DNA from: an uncultured Oscillospiraceae bacterium
GTDB lineage: Bacteria; Bacillota; Clostridia; Oscillospirales; Oscillospiraceae
Direction of reading: 5' to 3'
Length of the DNA: 64,000 bases
Assembly (NCBI GenBank): GCA_949935795.1
Contig: CATLFX010000009.1
Coordinates: 1 to 64,000, forward strand
Part shown: in pieces, positions 52,269 through 62,627 of the stretch
Layout: the number at the start of each line of letters is the position of its first letter
Numbering within the stretch: the first letter of the stretch is position 1
Translations under genes and position numbers: made by a program
The notes under the pieces: model-generated
Told to the model about the DNA's origin: nothing
Databases searched by the model: none
What the model saw: the letters and a program-made list of their open reading frames with translations, nothing else

Positions 52269-52404
52269 GAAGCGCGACGATAGGCGCATAGGGGCGGATG
52301 GACTGGAGCGAGGGCAAAAGCCCAAGAAGGGCCCATGGCCCGGATGGGTTTTGCCCGAGTCGGAAGGAAGCCGGCCCGTAATGCGCCCAATCGGAGCGTG
52401 ACAA
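52266..52404 (+). repeat. Dispersed repeat C, copy 1 (grpE-dnaK gap)
   Basis: About 139 bases: tgagaagcg at the left end, then ggatggactggagcgagg, aaaagcccaag, gcccggatgg, gttttgcccgagtcgga and the right end gcgtgacaa. Two further copies lie at 54321-54456 and 62393-62532. It separates grpE from dnaK and may carry transcription onwards or partly terminate it. The remaining bases to dnaK (52405-52466) hold aggaggaaatcatc, the dnaK ribosome site. Confidence 0.8.
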
Positions 52405-52466
52405 CAAGCGCATCCCCAATTTCACATTGTTAAAAGTATACTTTCATATAACAGGAGGAAATCATC

Positions 52467-54320
<1,854 letters not shown>

Positions 54321-54323
<3 letters not shown>

Positions 54324-54456
54324 GAAGCGCGGAGAAGCGGACAGTGAGGAAGCTTGGACCGAAGCGAGGCCGAGCGCAGGACGGCGCAGCCGTCCCAGAC
54401 CAGGCCGAGTCGGAGGGAAAGCGGCCGAACGTCCTGGCCGCTTCGCAGCGTGACAA
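54321..54456 (+). repeat. Dispersed repeat C, copy 2 (dnaK-dnaJ gap)
   Basis: About 136 bases starting at the dnaK stop codon (taagaagcg) and ending cagcgtgacaa. Its middle is more diverged (gaagcttggaccgaagcgagg, agaccaggccgagtcggaggg) but the ends and the ccgagtcgga block are kept. Same family as 52266-52404. Confidence 0.7.
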
Positions 54457-54531
54457 CATTGCGCAAAACCTAAACGGGCGACAGCGGGGCACACTGCCCC
54501 GCCGTTCCCCTGTCAAGAGGTGATTCCATAT

Positions 54532-55689
54532 ATGGCAGACCAAAAACGAGATTACTATGAAGTGCTGGGCGTATCCAAATCCGCCTCTGACGATGAATTG
54601 AAAAAGGCGTACCGCAAGCTGGCCAAGCAGTACCACCCGGACATGAACCCCGGCAACAAGGAGGCCGAGGCCAAGTTCAAGGAGGTCAACGAGGCCTATG
54701 AGGTGCTGTCCGACAAGGAAAAGCGGGCCAAGTACGACCAGTTCGGCCACGCCGGGGTGGACCCCAATTTCGGCGCGGGGGGCTTCGGCGGCGGCTTCGA
54801 TATGGGGGACATAGACCTGGGCGACATCTTTGGGTCCTTCTTCGGCGGCGGCTTCGGCGGCTTCGGCGGACAGCGTCAGGCCGACCCCACCGCCCCCAAG
54901 CGGGGGGCCTCCGTCCGGGCCAGCCTCACCATCAAATTCGCCGAGGCCATGAGCGGCTGTGAAAAGGAGCTCAACGTGCCCCGGATGGAGACCTGCGAGG
55001 ACTGCCGGGGCACCGGCTGCGCCCCCGGCACCACCGCCGAGGTGTGCCCCGACTGCCGGGGTACCGGCCAGGTCCGTATCCAGCGGGGGGGCGGCAGCTT
55101 CGCCTTCTCCACCACCGCGCCCTGCGCCAAGTGCCGGGGCACGGGCAAGATCATCCACCAGCCCTGCGCCAGCTGCCGGGGCAGCGGGCAGGTCCGCCGC
55201 CAGCGGAAGATCAAAGTCCGCATACCCGCGGGCATCTACGACGGCCAGACCATCTCCATGCGGGGCCAGGGCAACGGCGGCGACAACGGCGGACCCGCCG
55301 GGGACCTGCTGGTCAATGTGGCGGTGATCCCCGACCCCCGGTTCGAGCGGGACGGCAACGACCTGTACTCCCAGCGGAACGTGAGCTTCACCCAGGCCGC
55401 CCTGGGGGCGGAGCTGGAGATCGACACCATTGACGGCAAGGTGAAGTACGACCTGCCCGCCGGGACCCAGCCGGGCACCGTGTTCCGCCTGCGGGGCAAG
55501 GGCGCGCCCAGCATCAACGGCCGGGGCCGGGGAGACCAATACGTCACCGTCCAGGTGCAGGTGCCCACCAACCTGACCAGCCAGCAGAAGGACGCGCTGA
55601 CGGCCTACGCCCAGACCATGGGGGAGGGCACCCCGCCCCCCGCTACGCCGGTGAAGGACTTTTTCTCCGGAAAAAAGAAAAAGAAGTAA
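54532..55689 (+). CDS. dnaJ: Co-chaperone DnaJ (Hsp40)
   Basis: 385 residues. J domain with [34 protein letters not shown] (HPD present), a Gly/Phe-rich region, four zinc-finger repeats [27 protein letters not shown] and CASCRGSGQ, then the C-terminal substrate domain. It delivers substrates to DnaK and stimulates its ATPase. The ATG follows caagaggtgattcc. Last gene of the CIRCE operon, followed by a terminator. Confidence 0.97.
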   Translation: MADQKRDYYEVLGVSKSASDDELKKAYRKLAKQYHPDMNPGNKEAEAKFKEVNEAYEVLSDKEKRAKYDQFGHAGVDPNFGAGGFGGGFDMGDIDLGDIFGSFFGGGFGGFGGQRQADPTAPKRGASVRASLTIKFAEAMSGCEKELNVPRMETCEDCRGTGCAPGTTAEVCPDCRGTGQVRIQRGGGSFAFSTTAPCAKCRGTGKIIHQPCASCRGSGQVRRQRKIKVRIPAGIYDGQTISMRGQGNGGDNGGPAGDLLVNVAVIPDPRFERDGNDLYSQRNVSFTQAALGAELEIDTIDGKVKYDLPAGTQPGTVFRLRGKGAPSINGRGRGDQYVTVQVQVPTNLTSQQKDALTAYAQTMGEGTPPPATPVKDFFSGKKKKK

Positions 55690-55730
55690 ACAGTGAGGAC
55701 GAAAGCGAGCCGCTTTCGTCCTCTGTTTTG
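55688..55730. terminator. Terminator after dnaJ
   Basis: Arms gaggacgaaagcg and cgctttcgtcctc with flanking aaacag/ctgttttg, followed by tttt. Also usable from the minus strand for the acyltransferase gene at 55770. Confidence 0.85.
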
Positions 55731-55769
55731 TCCTCTTTCAGCGATGGGGCGGGCAGGACCTATACCCCG

Positions 55770-57176
55770 TCAAAAGCGAAAATAAATAAACGGATTGTAT
55801 TTAGAACTGATGATGGCCACCACACACACCCCGGCCAGGGCCAGGTGGAGCAGGTTGTTGACCGCCAGCGCCGCCGGGGAATCGTACTCGCTCAGGCGGA
55901 GCTTTTGGGGCAGGGGCAGCATCCACACCAGCCCCAGGGGGATAAAGAACAGCCCGTACAGCACCGACATGTCGGCCGCCGCCATCCCCACCCAGTCGGT
56001 GGGATGGTAGGTGAACATCTGCCCCAGCGCCGCCAGGAGGCGGCTGAAATCGGTGAGGTTGAACAGCACCCAGCCCACCACCACGAAAAACATGGCGTAA
56101 AGCCAGCCTACGAGCTTGGGCAGCTTGTCCAGCAGCTTTTGCAGCCACAGCTTTTCCACCAGCAGCAGCACGGCGTAGTACAGCCCCCACAGCAGGAAAT
56201 TCCACTGGGCCCCGTGCCAGAAGCCGGTGAGCCCCCACACGATGAAGATGTTCAGCATCCAGCGTGGCTTGCTCACCCGGTTGCCCCCCAGGGGGATGTA
56301 GATGTAATCCCGGAACCAGGTGGACAGGGAGATGTGCCACCGCCGCCAGAATTCGGTGATGGACGCGGCAATGTAGGGGTGGTCGAAGTTCTCCAGAAAG
56401 TGAAAGCCGAAAATCCGCCCCAGGCCGATGGCCATATCGCTGTAGCCGGAGAAGTCGAAGTAGATTTGCAGGGTGTAGGCCACCGCCGCCGCCCAGTACA
56501 TGGCGGTGCCGTACAGGGCCGGGTCCCCGGCGTAGATGGTCTCGGCCAGCGCCCCGGCGGCGTTGGCCATAATGGCCTTTTTCGCCAACCCCTGGATGAA
56601 CCGCCGCATCCCCGCCGCCGCGTCGTCCAGGGTCTCATGACGGGTGCGGATCTCGTGCTCCACCGTCTGATAGCGGACGATGGGCCCGGCGATGAGCTGA
56701 GGGAAAAAGCTGACGTACAGCAGAAGGTAGAAATAATGGCGCTGGACCGCCACCTTGCCCCGGTACAGGTCGATGACGTAGGACAGGATTTGAAACGTGT
56801 AGAAACTGATGCCAATGGGCAGGGTGATCTCGGGCAGGTCCAGCCGTCCCCCCAGGAGAATATTCAGGTTGTCCGCCGCAAAGTTCAGGTATTTGAACAC
56901 AAACAGGTTCGCCGCCAGCAGCACCACGGTGACGGTAAAGACGGTCTTTTTGCGCTTGGGATTGTCCTTCCAGCGTTCCATCAGCAGGCCGCCCACGTAT
57001 GCCTCCAGGGTGGCCAGCAGCATCAGATCCAGCAGCCGGGGCTCGCCCCAGGCATAGAAAATCAGGGAAGCCGCCAGCAAAACCGCGTTGCGCCAGGCCC
57101 GGTTGTTCCAGATGAAGTACAGTATAAATACCACGGGGAAAAAGGCGTAGACAAAGGGAAGGGTACTGAATACCAT
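55770..57176 (-). CDS. MBOAT-family membrane O-acyltransferase
   Basis: 468 residues, about ten helices. Conserved MBOAT segments: FPVVFILYFIWN at the N-terminus, LPIGISFYTFQILSYVIDLYRG, SFFPQLIAGPIVRY (catalytic region) and FWRRWHISLSTWFRDYIYIPLGGNR with ...GLTGFWHGAQWNFLLWG (the invariant His). It resembles DltB/AlgI-type enzymes that acylate extracellular polymers. It is paired with the gene at 57180, three bases upstream, which gives the usual acyltransferase-plus-secreted-esterase pair. Confidence 0.92.
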   Translation of the reverse strand: MVFSTLPFVYAFFPVVFILYFIWNNRAWRNAVLLAASLIFYAWGEPRLLDLMLLATLEAYVGGLLMERWKDNPKRKKTVFTVTVVLLAANLFVFKYLNFAADNLNILLGGRLDLPEITLPIGISFYTFQILSYVIDLYRGKVAVQRHYFYLLLYVSFFPQLIAGPIVRYQTVEHEIRTRHETLDDAAAGMRRFIQGLAKKAIMANAAGALAETIYAGDPALYGTAMYWAAAVAYTLQIYFDFSGYSDMAIGLGRIFGFHFLENFDHPYIAASITEFWRRWHISLSTWFRDYIYIPLGGNRVSKPRWMLNIFIVWGLTGFWHGAQWNFLLWGLYYAVLLLVEKLWLQKLLDKLPKLVGWLYAMFFVVVGWVLFNLTDFSRLLAALGQMFTYHPTDWVGMAAADMSVLYGLFFIPLGLVWMLPLPQKLRLSEYDSPAALAVNNLLHLALAGVCVVAIISSKYNPFIYFRF

Positions 57177-57179
57177 GGC

Positions 57180-58340
57180 TCAGCCCTCCAAACGGAACTC
57201 GTCCATGAGATAGTAGTCGATGTTGCCGATGAGCAGCACCTGGGTGATACCGCGCTCCTCCACATAATTCGAGAAGGAGAATTTTTCGCCCATGTACGCC
57301 TCGTAATACCGCAAATCCACGGCGTAGGTGTGGTTGAAGTGGGTGGCAAGCATTTTGATCACCGCGTTGTCGTAGGACTCGCCCAGAATGAGAATATTTT
57401 CCCGGTCCGTCCTGCCGGTGGAGAAGGTCACCTCTCCGGCGTCCCAGCCGTAAAACCCGCCGTAGGAGGGCGTTCCCCCCTCTCCGGCAAAAAACGCCTC
57501 GCGGTTGCCGTAGTCGCCGGATTCGCCGTTCACCGTGATGTCCATCTCCGGGAACTCCATGGGGAACGCATAGAAGGTCTCGGAGAACGCCGCCGCGGCC
57601 CCGGTGGCCTTGGAACCGGAGAAGGTCCCCAGATCCACCGAGTCCCCGGTGGAGTTCAAGGGGGCGTCCTTCACGCCCAGCAGGTCTAAGAGCTCCGCAT
57701 AGCCCCGGTAGGAGCCCCACTCGTTCCAGTGATGGTCGGTGCGGTAGAAGCGTAGGCTGAACTCTCCGAAGTCGTTCACCTCATAGCGCCCCAGCCGGTC
57801 CTGGGGCAGGTCCAGGCGGTCAAAGAGGTACTCGCAGGCGGGGACCTTTTCCCCCGTCTCAAAGTTGACGTCGGTGTCCTTTTCGATGTAATAGACGTAA
57901 AAATCCAGCTCGGGATGGGCGGCAAAATACTCATTGTAGTTGTCCGCCTTGGCCTCCAGCCGCCCGGTCATGTCCGACAGCACCCGGGGCGGATAGGTAA
58001 TATACCCGTTGAACAGCAGCGTGTCCACATAGTTCACATACCGCCCATAGCACAGGGGCAGGAGGGGGTCCGCCGCCGCTTTCAGGCAGCGGGAGGAGGT
58101 AAAGTTATACGCCCGTTTGTACACCTGGGCCAGCTGCACCTGGTCGGCCAGGGCCTTGTCCACGCTGTCCTGGAAGGAGCCGTCCAGCCAGCCCTTCACG
58201 GTGAGGGGGGCGATTTTTTCCGCGTAGCGGTTTTCGTAGGCGTTGACCTCCTTGGGGAAGAGGACTGTCCGTGCCAGCCCCGCCCCCAGCAGAAGCAGGA
58301 CGATCCCCATAAACAGTCCATTGATTGCTTTTTTTGTCAA
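57180..58340 (-). CDS. DHHW/AlgJ-like extracellular acylation partner
   Basis: About 386 residues. One N-terminal membrane segment (NGLFMGIVLLLLGAGLARTV) anchors an extracellular SGNH-like domain. Motifs: FYRTDHHWNEWGSY (DHHW), NILILGESYDNAVIKMLATHFNHTYAVDLRY (the catalytic serine region with GESY in place of GDS) and a C-terminal GNIDYYLMDEFRLEG. I start at TTG 58340 (site gggaaggtgg), which puts the anchor at the N-terminus; a longer start at 58388 is possible. It works with the MBOAT protein; target polymer unknown. Confidence 0.85.
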   Translation of the reverse strand: MTKKAINGLFMGIVLLLLGAGLARTVLFPKEVNAYENRYAEKIAPLTVKGWLDGSFQDSVDKALADQVQLAQVYKRAYNFTSSRCLKAAADPLLPLCYGRYVNYVDTLLFNGYITYPPRVLSDMTGRLEAKADNYNEYFAAHPELDFYVYYIEKDTDVNFETGEKVPACEYLFDRLDLPQDRLGRYEVNDFGEFSLRFYRTDHHWNEWGSYRGYAELLDLLGVKDAPLNSTGDSVDLGTFSGSKATGAAAAFSETFYAFPMEFPEMDITVNGESGDYGNREAFFAGEGGTPSYGGFYGWDAGEVTFSTGRTDRENILILGESYDNAVIKMLATHFNHTYAVDLRYYEAYMGEKFSFSNYVEERGITQVLLIGNIDYYLMDEFRLEG

Positions 58341-58364
58341 GGCGTTCCACCTTCCCTTTGTGTG

Positions 58365-58412
58365 AAAAGAGCCTGTATCCAAGCCCACCCGGCTGTGGAT
58401 ACAGGCTCCGGT
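58365..58412. terminator. Bidirectional hairpin between the minus-strand genes
   Basis: Arms gagcctgtatcca (58369-58381) and tggatacaggctc (58396-58408) with T-runs on both sides. Ends the minus-strand gene at 58421. Confidence 0.85.
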
Positions 58413-58420
58413 TTTGCCAT

Positions 58421-58828
58421 TCAGCAGTCCACGGTGATGTTGTCCGTGCCGTGGGCCTCGAATTCGTCGATATAGGCGTCGATGCGCTGGGTCAGCTCGT
58501 CGTAGTTGGTCTCGTCGATGGGTACGTCGTCCATGTCCCGCCGGGCCAGGTCCTCGGCCAGAATCTCGAAAAACACGTTGTTCTCATACTCCATGATGGC
58601 CTCGTGGATGCCCCCCTCAGCAAAGGCCCGGGAGGGGATCACCTCTCCCTGGTAGGTCTCGGCCAGGCTGGGCATGCCCTCCTGGGCCGCCTTGGCGAAG
58701 AGCAGGCTCTCCACCTCGTCGTAGTCCTTGAAGCGGTCCTCTCCCCGGGTGGAGTTCAAAATCCAGTTGCCGATGTACACCATGTCCAACAGACGCCGCA
58801 GCTGCTTTCGCGTCAGTTCCACTTCCAT
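58421..58828 (-). CDS. Small acidic helical protein, function unknown
   Basis: 135 residues from ATG 58828 (site gaagggcttt). Soluble, acidic, helical (VELTRKQLRRLLDMVYIGNWILNS, YDEVESLLFAKAAQ, EYENNVFFEILAEDLARRDM, DELTQRIDAYIDEFEAHG). No domain recognised. It has its own promoter and a terminator, so it is a single-gene unit. Confidence 0.7.
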   Translation of the reverse strand: MEVELTRKQLRRLLDMVYIGNWILNSTRGEDRFKDYDEVESLLFAKAAQEGMPSLAETYQGEVIPSRAFAEGGIHEAIMEYENNVFFEILAEDLARRDMDDVPIDETNYDELTQRIDAYIDEFEAHGTDNITVDC

Positions 58829-58891
58829 GCTAAAGCCCTCCTTCGGCTGGTAGTCCGTCAGGCGGCGCGCCGCCGCGCATACTCGTCTTAT

Positions 58892-58919
58892 ATTATACGA
58901 CACCCGGCCCAATTGTCAA
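58892..58919 (-). promoter_or_regulatory. Promoter of the small acidic gene
   Basis: On the minus strand TTGACA (58919-58914), 16-base spacer, TATAAT (58897-58892), about 64 bases upstream of the ATG at 58828. Bases 58920-59061 contain nothing recognised. Confidence 0.65.
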
Positions 58920-59061
58920 TGGGCATACTTGGCGCTGTTCCCTCATTCTGACCCGGTCCCGTCCGCTCTCCCGGCGAAAGGCTGGAAAAACTGGGCATAC
59001 CCGGCGCTCTGCCGTCATATAGTCAGGCAGGGTGAACATTTGACAACGGAGTGTGATACCG

Positions 59062-59685
59062 ATGGAAGAATATCGAGGGGAAAATAAAATCATCCTGCGG
59101 GGCCAGACGGCGGACGCCCCCGTCCGTTCCCACCAGAACCACGGCGTGGACTACTACCTGGTCCCCCTGCGGGTGCCCCGGCTGTCCGGCACAGACGACA
59201 CGCTCAACCTGGTGACGGCCAACCCGGACCCGGAGCTGTGGACGCCGGGGCGGTGGGTGTCCGTCCAGGGGGAGGTGCGTTCCTACAACAACCGCACGGG
59301 GACGGGGAGCAAGCTGGTCATCACCGTGCTGGTGCGCTCCGCCCAGCCCTCCCAGCTGGAGGAGGGGGAAAACCGCCTGGTGCTGGCCGGGACGCTGTGC
59401 CGCCGTCCCACCGCCCGGCGCACCCCCCTGGGCCGGGAGATCTGCGACCTCCTGCTGGCCGTCAACCGCTCCTATGGCCGGGCGGACTACTTACCCTGCA
59501 TCGCCTGGGGCTCCCTGGCCGCCCACTGCGGCGGGCTGGACGTGGGGGACACCCTGCGGCTGGAGGGACGGCTCCAGAGCCGCCGGTATCATAAGCTCAT
59601 CGACGGGGAGCAGGTGGAGCGCACAGCCTTTGAGATATCCGTCATGAACCTGCTGGCCGACGACGAGGACGTTACTTTTTCTTGA
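59062..59685 (+). CDS. OB-fold single-stranded DNA-binding-like protein
   Basis: 207 residues. Two OB-like segments: about 5-90 (ENKIILRGQTADAP...YYLVPLRVPRLSGTDD...WVSVQGEVRSYNNRT) and about 100-195 (NRLVLAGTLCRRPTARRTPLGREICDLLLAVNRSYGRADYLPCIAWGSLA, the SSB consensus-like block, then GDTLRLEGRLQSR). This resembles PriB/SSB-family proteins with two OB folds. The final codons (VTFS and stop) lie in repeat A. The ATG 59062 is preferred over 59053. Confidence 0.72.
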   Translation: MEEYRGENKIILRGQTADAPVRSHQNHGVDYYLVPLRVPRLSGTDDTLNLVTANPDPELWTPGRWVSVQGEVRSYNNRTGTGSKLVITVLVRSAQPSQLEEGENRLVLAGTLCRRPTARRTPLGREICDLLLAVNRSYGRADYLPCIAWGSLAAHCGGLDVGDTLRLEGRLQSRRYHKLIDGEQVERTAFEISVMNLLADDEDVTFS

Positions 59686-59920
59686 AAGAAAAAGTAACCA
59701 AAAAGAACTTTTGATCCGCCACGCAAACGGGTGGTAACCGGACAATTTACACACGGCGACCAGCCAACCCGGTTATTCAAACATAAAATGTCTTTTTTGG
59801 TTATGATATTGCCCTGTTGCGTGGCCGACGCGGCGTTTTGATTTAACACTCACGCTGGTAACGGACAAAAAGTTTCTTTTTTCGCTTCCTTTTTTCTTTT
59901 CAAAGAAAAAAGGAAGTTAC
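59671..59920. repeat. Repeat A pair forming a MITE-like element, copy 2
   Basis: The left end is ttactttttcttgaaag...aaaagtaac then caaaaagaacttttg; the right end is the inverted counterpart caaaaagtttcttttttcgc then the palindrome cttcctttttt...aaaaaaggaagttac. Same build as 36359-36595. It provides the end of the OB-fold gene at 59062 and overlaps the last codons of the uracil-DNA glycosylase gene. No frame of note inside. Confidence 0.7.
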
Positions 59921-60489
59921 TGGTAGGCTTCAGGACAGATCTCTCGGATCTTAGCCCGGATGGCCCGCAGGTCGGCGAAGGTGTCCGGTTTTTTCGTCGG
60001 GTCCCGCAGGAGGGCGGCGGGGTGGTAGATGGCGGTGTAGAACACGCCGCTCTTCTCCTCCCACTGGCCGTGCTCCTTGGTAATGCGGTAGTTGGGGCTG
60101 ATGAGCCGCATGGCGGCGATGCGCCCCAGACACACCACGATCCGGGGGTGGAGCAGCTCCATCTGGTCCCACAGGTAGCCGATGCAGGCGTCCTGCTCGG
60201 TGTTCAGCGGGTCCCGGTTCTTGGGCGGGCGGCATTTGACGATGTTGGTGATGTAAAAATTCTTCTCTCGGCTCAGGCCGATGAGGGACAGCATCTCGTC
60301 CAGCAGCTGGCCGCCCCGGCCCACAAAGGGTTCTCCTTGCAGGTCCTCGTTTTCGCCGGGGCCCTCGCCGATGAACATGACCCGGGCGTCCTTGGGGCCT
60401 TTCCCAAAGACCACGTTGGTGCGGGTGTCCGCCAGGGCGCACTTCTGACAGCCCATACAGCGGCGGTGTAATTCTTCCCAGTTTGGCAT
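59917..60489 (-). CDS. Family 4 uracil-DNA glycosylase
   Basis: 190 residues. It has four cysteines for a 4Fe-4S cluster (CMGCQKC near residues 11-17 and later ones in IVKCRPP and VVCLGR). Motif 1 GEGPGENEDLQGEPFVGRGGQLLDEM and motif 3 TAIYHPAALLRD are the catalytic and uracil-binding parts of type 4 UDG. It removes uracil from DNA. The minus-strand start follows gaggagggatgaatcc. The gene ends in the repeat A element. Confidence 0.92.
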   Translation of the reverse strand: MPNWEELHRRCMGCQKCALADTRTNVVFGKGPKDARVMFIGEGPGENEDLQGEPFVGRGGQLLDEMLSLIGLSREKNFYITNIVKCRPPKNRDPLNTEQDACIGYLWDQMELLHPRIVVCLGRIAAMRLISPNYRITKEHGQWEEKSGVFYTAIYHPAALLRDPTKKPDTFADLRAIRAKIREICPEAYQ

Positions 60490-60575
60490 GGATTCATCCC
60501 TCCTGTTTCTCTGATTTTAGGACATTGTACCATAGTTTTCTCCTCCCGGCTAGGCCGGCTTGGGAAAATTTTTAG

Positions 60576-60604
60576 TTGACAACAGGGCAAAATAAGTGTA
60601 TGAT
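60576..60604 (+). promoter_or_regulatory. Promoter of the aspS operon
   Basis: TTGACA (60576-60581), 17-base spacer, TATGAT (60599-60604). Confidence 0.75.
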
Positions 60605-60890
60605 TCCCTCAACAAGCGAAGATTGCAAAGGCATCGACGAAGACCGCCCCTCACGGCGTCCGACAGAGAACGCGGGCCACCGACTGAAAGCCCGCCCCGG
60701 AAAGACGAGATGGCGCAACGCTTCTGAGCTGATGGTTCGAACCTCCAAGGGCGGGGGTGTAGGGCTGTCCGTCCTCCCCACGTTACCGGGGCTCGAGAGA
60801 GGTCCCTTGCTGGAGGGGCAACGCGGGTGGTACCGCGGAATTTATAGTTGATTCCGTCCCGGACTGTACTTTTTGTACGGTCCGGGATTT
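60605..60890 (+). promoter_or_regulatory. T-box leader, probable Asn specifier
   Basis: The T-box sequence gcgggtggtaccgcgg (60823-60838) is unmistakable and lies upstream of an intrinsic terminator with arms cccggactgtac (60858-60869) and gtacggtccggg (60875-60886) followed by a U-run. In stem I, agagaacgcggg and ctgaaag mark the upper part. The 3' strand of the likely specifier loop contains gcAACgc, giving AAC (60717-60719), an Asn codon. This fits the downstream AspRS-GatCA route to Asn-tRNA. The specifier is my reading of a partly folded stem, less sure than the T-box itself. Confidence 0.88.
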
Positions 60891-60914
60891 TTATTTTCTC
60901 GCGGAAGTCCAGCG

Positions 60915-61035
60915 AAGCAAAAAAGGGGCCCCCGCAAAGCCGTCCTCTGGCTTTGTGGGGAGAGGAGGAGCAAGGGAGCGAGCGGAGCTTTCGCCAGAGG
61001 CGGAAGCGTAGTTGAGCGGACTTTGCGACGACGAG
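60915..61035 (+). repeat. Dispersed repeat B, copy at the aspS leader
   Basis: It contains ggggcccccgcaaagccg, tggctttgtggggagagg and gagcggagctttcgccagag. The same blocks occur inverted at 8330-8440. It lies between the T-box terminator and the aspS ribosome site, so it is part of the 5' untranslated region. Confidence 0.6.
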
Positions 61036-61052
61036 GAAAGGAATGAGAAGTT

Positions 61053-62369
61053 ATGAAGTTCGTCACAGGCGAAAGCAAAAAACTGACTACCTATCAACAG
61101 ATCGCGGAGGGCGGGCGGCATAACCCCGTCACCGTCCACGGCGCGGTCCACCTGCTGCGGGATATGGGCGGATTGGTCTTCCTCACCCTGCGCATGGCCC
61201 GCGGAAGCGTCCAGTGCGTGTGTCCCCCGGACATTTTGCCCGAGGGCCTGTGCGAGGAGTGCGCCGTGGAGCTGTCCGGCACCGTCCGGGAGGAGCCGCG
61301 GGCCCCCGGCGGATTTGAGATCGCCGCGGAGGCTGTCACCGTGCTGTCCCGGCCCGCCGCGCCCATGCCCGTGTCCCTGGGCAAGGGGCAGTTGAAGCTC
61401 CATCTGGATACGGAGCTCCCCCTGCGGCCCGCCGTTTTGCGCCACCTGCGGGAGCGGGCGGTATTCAAAGTGCAGGAGGGCCTGGTCCGGGCCTTCCGGG
61501 ACTACCTCACCGGGCAGGGATTTACCGAGGTGCACACGCCCAAAATCGTCCACGCGGGGGCGGAGGGCGGCTCCAACATCTTCAAGCTGGACTACTTCGG
61601 CAAAAAGGCCTATCTGGCCCAGTCCCCCCAGTTCTACAAGCAGACCATGGTGGGGGTGTTCGAGCGGGTCTTTGAGGTGGGCCCCGTGTTCCGGGCGGAG
61701 AAGCACGCCACCCCCCGGCACCTGAACGAGTACACCGGCCTGGACTTCGAGATGGGGTATATCGACTCCTTCTACGATGTGATCGAGATGGAGACGGGGT
61801 ATCTCCGGCACGCCATGGAGCTGTTGTCCAGGGAGTACGGCGGGGAGCTGGAGCTGTTGGGGGTGGAGCTGCCCAGCGCGGACAAGATCCCCTGCCTGCG
61901 GTTTGACGACGCCAAACGGCTGGCGGCGGAGAAGTATGGCTACAAGATCCGGGACCCCTACGACTTAGAGCCCGAAGAAGAACTTCACATCGGCCAGTAC
62001 GCCAGGGAGGAGTTTGGAAGCGACTTTGTGTTTGTCACCCATTACCCCTCCAAAAAGCGGCCCTTCTACGCCATGGACGACCCCGGGGACCCCAAATACA
62101 CCCTGTCCTTCGATCTGCTGTTCCGGGGACTGGAGGTCACCACCGGCGGCCAGCGGGTCCACGACTACGCTCAGCAGGTGGCCAAAATGGAGGACCGGGG
62201 CATGGACCCGGCGGAGTTTGAGAGCTATCTCATGATTCACAAGCACGGCATGCCGCCCCACGGCGGCCTGGGCATCGGCCTGGAGCGGCTGACCATGCAG
62301 CTGTGCGGGCTGGACAACATCCGGTATGCCAGCCTGTTCCCCAGAGACCGGACACGTATGGAACCCTAA
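61053..62369 (+). CDS. aspS: Aspartyl-tRNA synthetase, archaeal-type (probably non-discriminating)
   Basis: 438 residues. N-terminal OB anticodon-binding domain (VHGAVHLLRDMGGLVFLTLR), then a class II core: motif 2 FRAEKHATPRHLNEYTGLDFEM and motif 3 GGLGIGLERLTMQLCGLDNIRYASLFPRDRTRMEP. The FPRDRTRMEP ending and the length mark the archaeal-type AspRS, distinct from AsnRS and from the larger bacterial AspRS. Such enzymes often charge both tRNA-Asp and tRNA-Asn. Adjacent gatC and gatA would convert Asp-tRNA(Asn) to Asn-tRNA(Asn). Controlled by the T-box upstream. The ribosome site is aggaaagga, 11 bases before the ATG. Confidence 0.93.
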   Translation: MKFVTGESKKLTTYQQIAEGGRHNPVTVHGAVHLLRDMGGLVFLTLRMARGSVQCVCPPDILPEGLCEECAVELSGTVREEPRAPGGFEIAAEAVTVLSRPAAPMPVSLGKGQLKLHLDTELPLRPAVLRHLRERAVFKVQEGLVRAFRDYLTGQGFTEVHTPKIVHAGAEGGSNIFKLDYFGKKAYLAQSPQFYKQTMVGVFERVFEVGPVFRAEKHATPRHLNEYTGLDFEMGYIDSFYDVIEMETGYLRHAMELLSREYGGELELLGVELPSADKIPCLRFDDAKRLAAEKYGYKIRDPYDLEPEEELHIGQYAREEFGSDFVFVTHYPSKKRPFYAMDDPGDPKYTLSFDLLFRGLEVTTGGQRVHDYAQQVAKMEDRGMDPAEFESYLMIHKHGMPPHGGLGIGLERLTMQLCGLDNIRYASLFPRDRTRMEP

Positions 62370-62555
62370 CTTACTTTTTCTTGAAAGAAAAATGAGAAGC
62401 GCTGAGCCGTCGTGAGCAGCGCGGATGGACTGGAGCGAGGACAAAAACCCAAGGAGTGCCAGCGGCCCGGATGGCTTTTGTCCGAGACGGAGGGAAGCCG
62501 CGCGTCGCGAGCAGGCGAAGCGTGACAATTTAAGTAGGCAAAAAGAACTTTTAGA
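62370..62555 (+). repeat. Repeat A interrupted by repeat C
   Basis: Repeat A begins cttactttttcttgaaag (62370-) and is broken after its A-run at 62392. Its second part, agtaggcaaaaagaactttt, resumes at 62533. Between them (62393-62532) sits a repeat C copy starting tgagaagcg and ending cgtgacaattta. Compared with the intact A at 62916, where gaaag-aaaaa-gtaagc is continuous, the C copy is a clean insertion. Confidence 0.8.
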
Positions 62556-62627
62556 CCGTTACCACCATGCAGGTCGTCCAACATATTGCGTCGGCAGCAA
62601 ACCTTCAATAGATAAGGAGAGATTCTT

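Noticed and set aside
61053..62369. Considered asparaginyl-tRNA synthetase (asnS).
   Set aside because: The motif 3 region with FPRDRTRMEP and the partner gatC/gatA point to AspRS; AsnRS has a different ending (FPRTPG-like) and does not need the amidotransferase.
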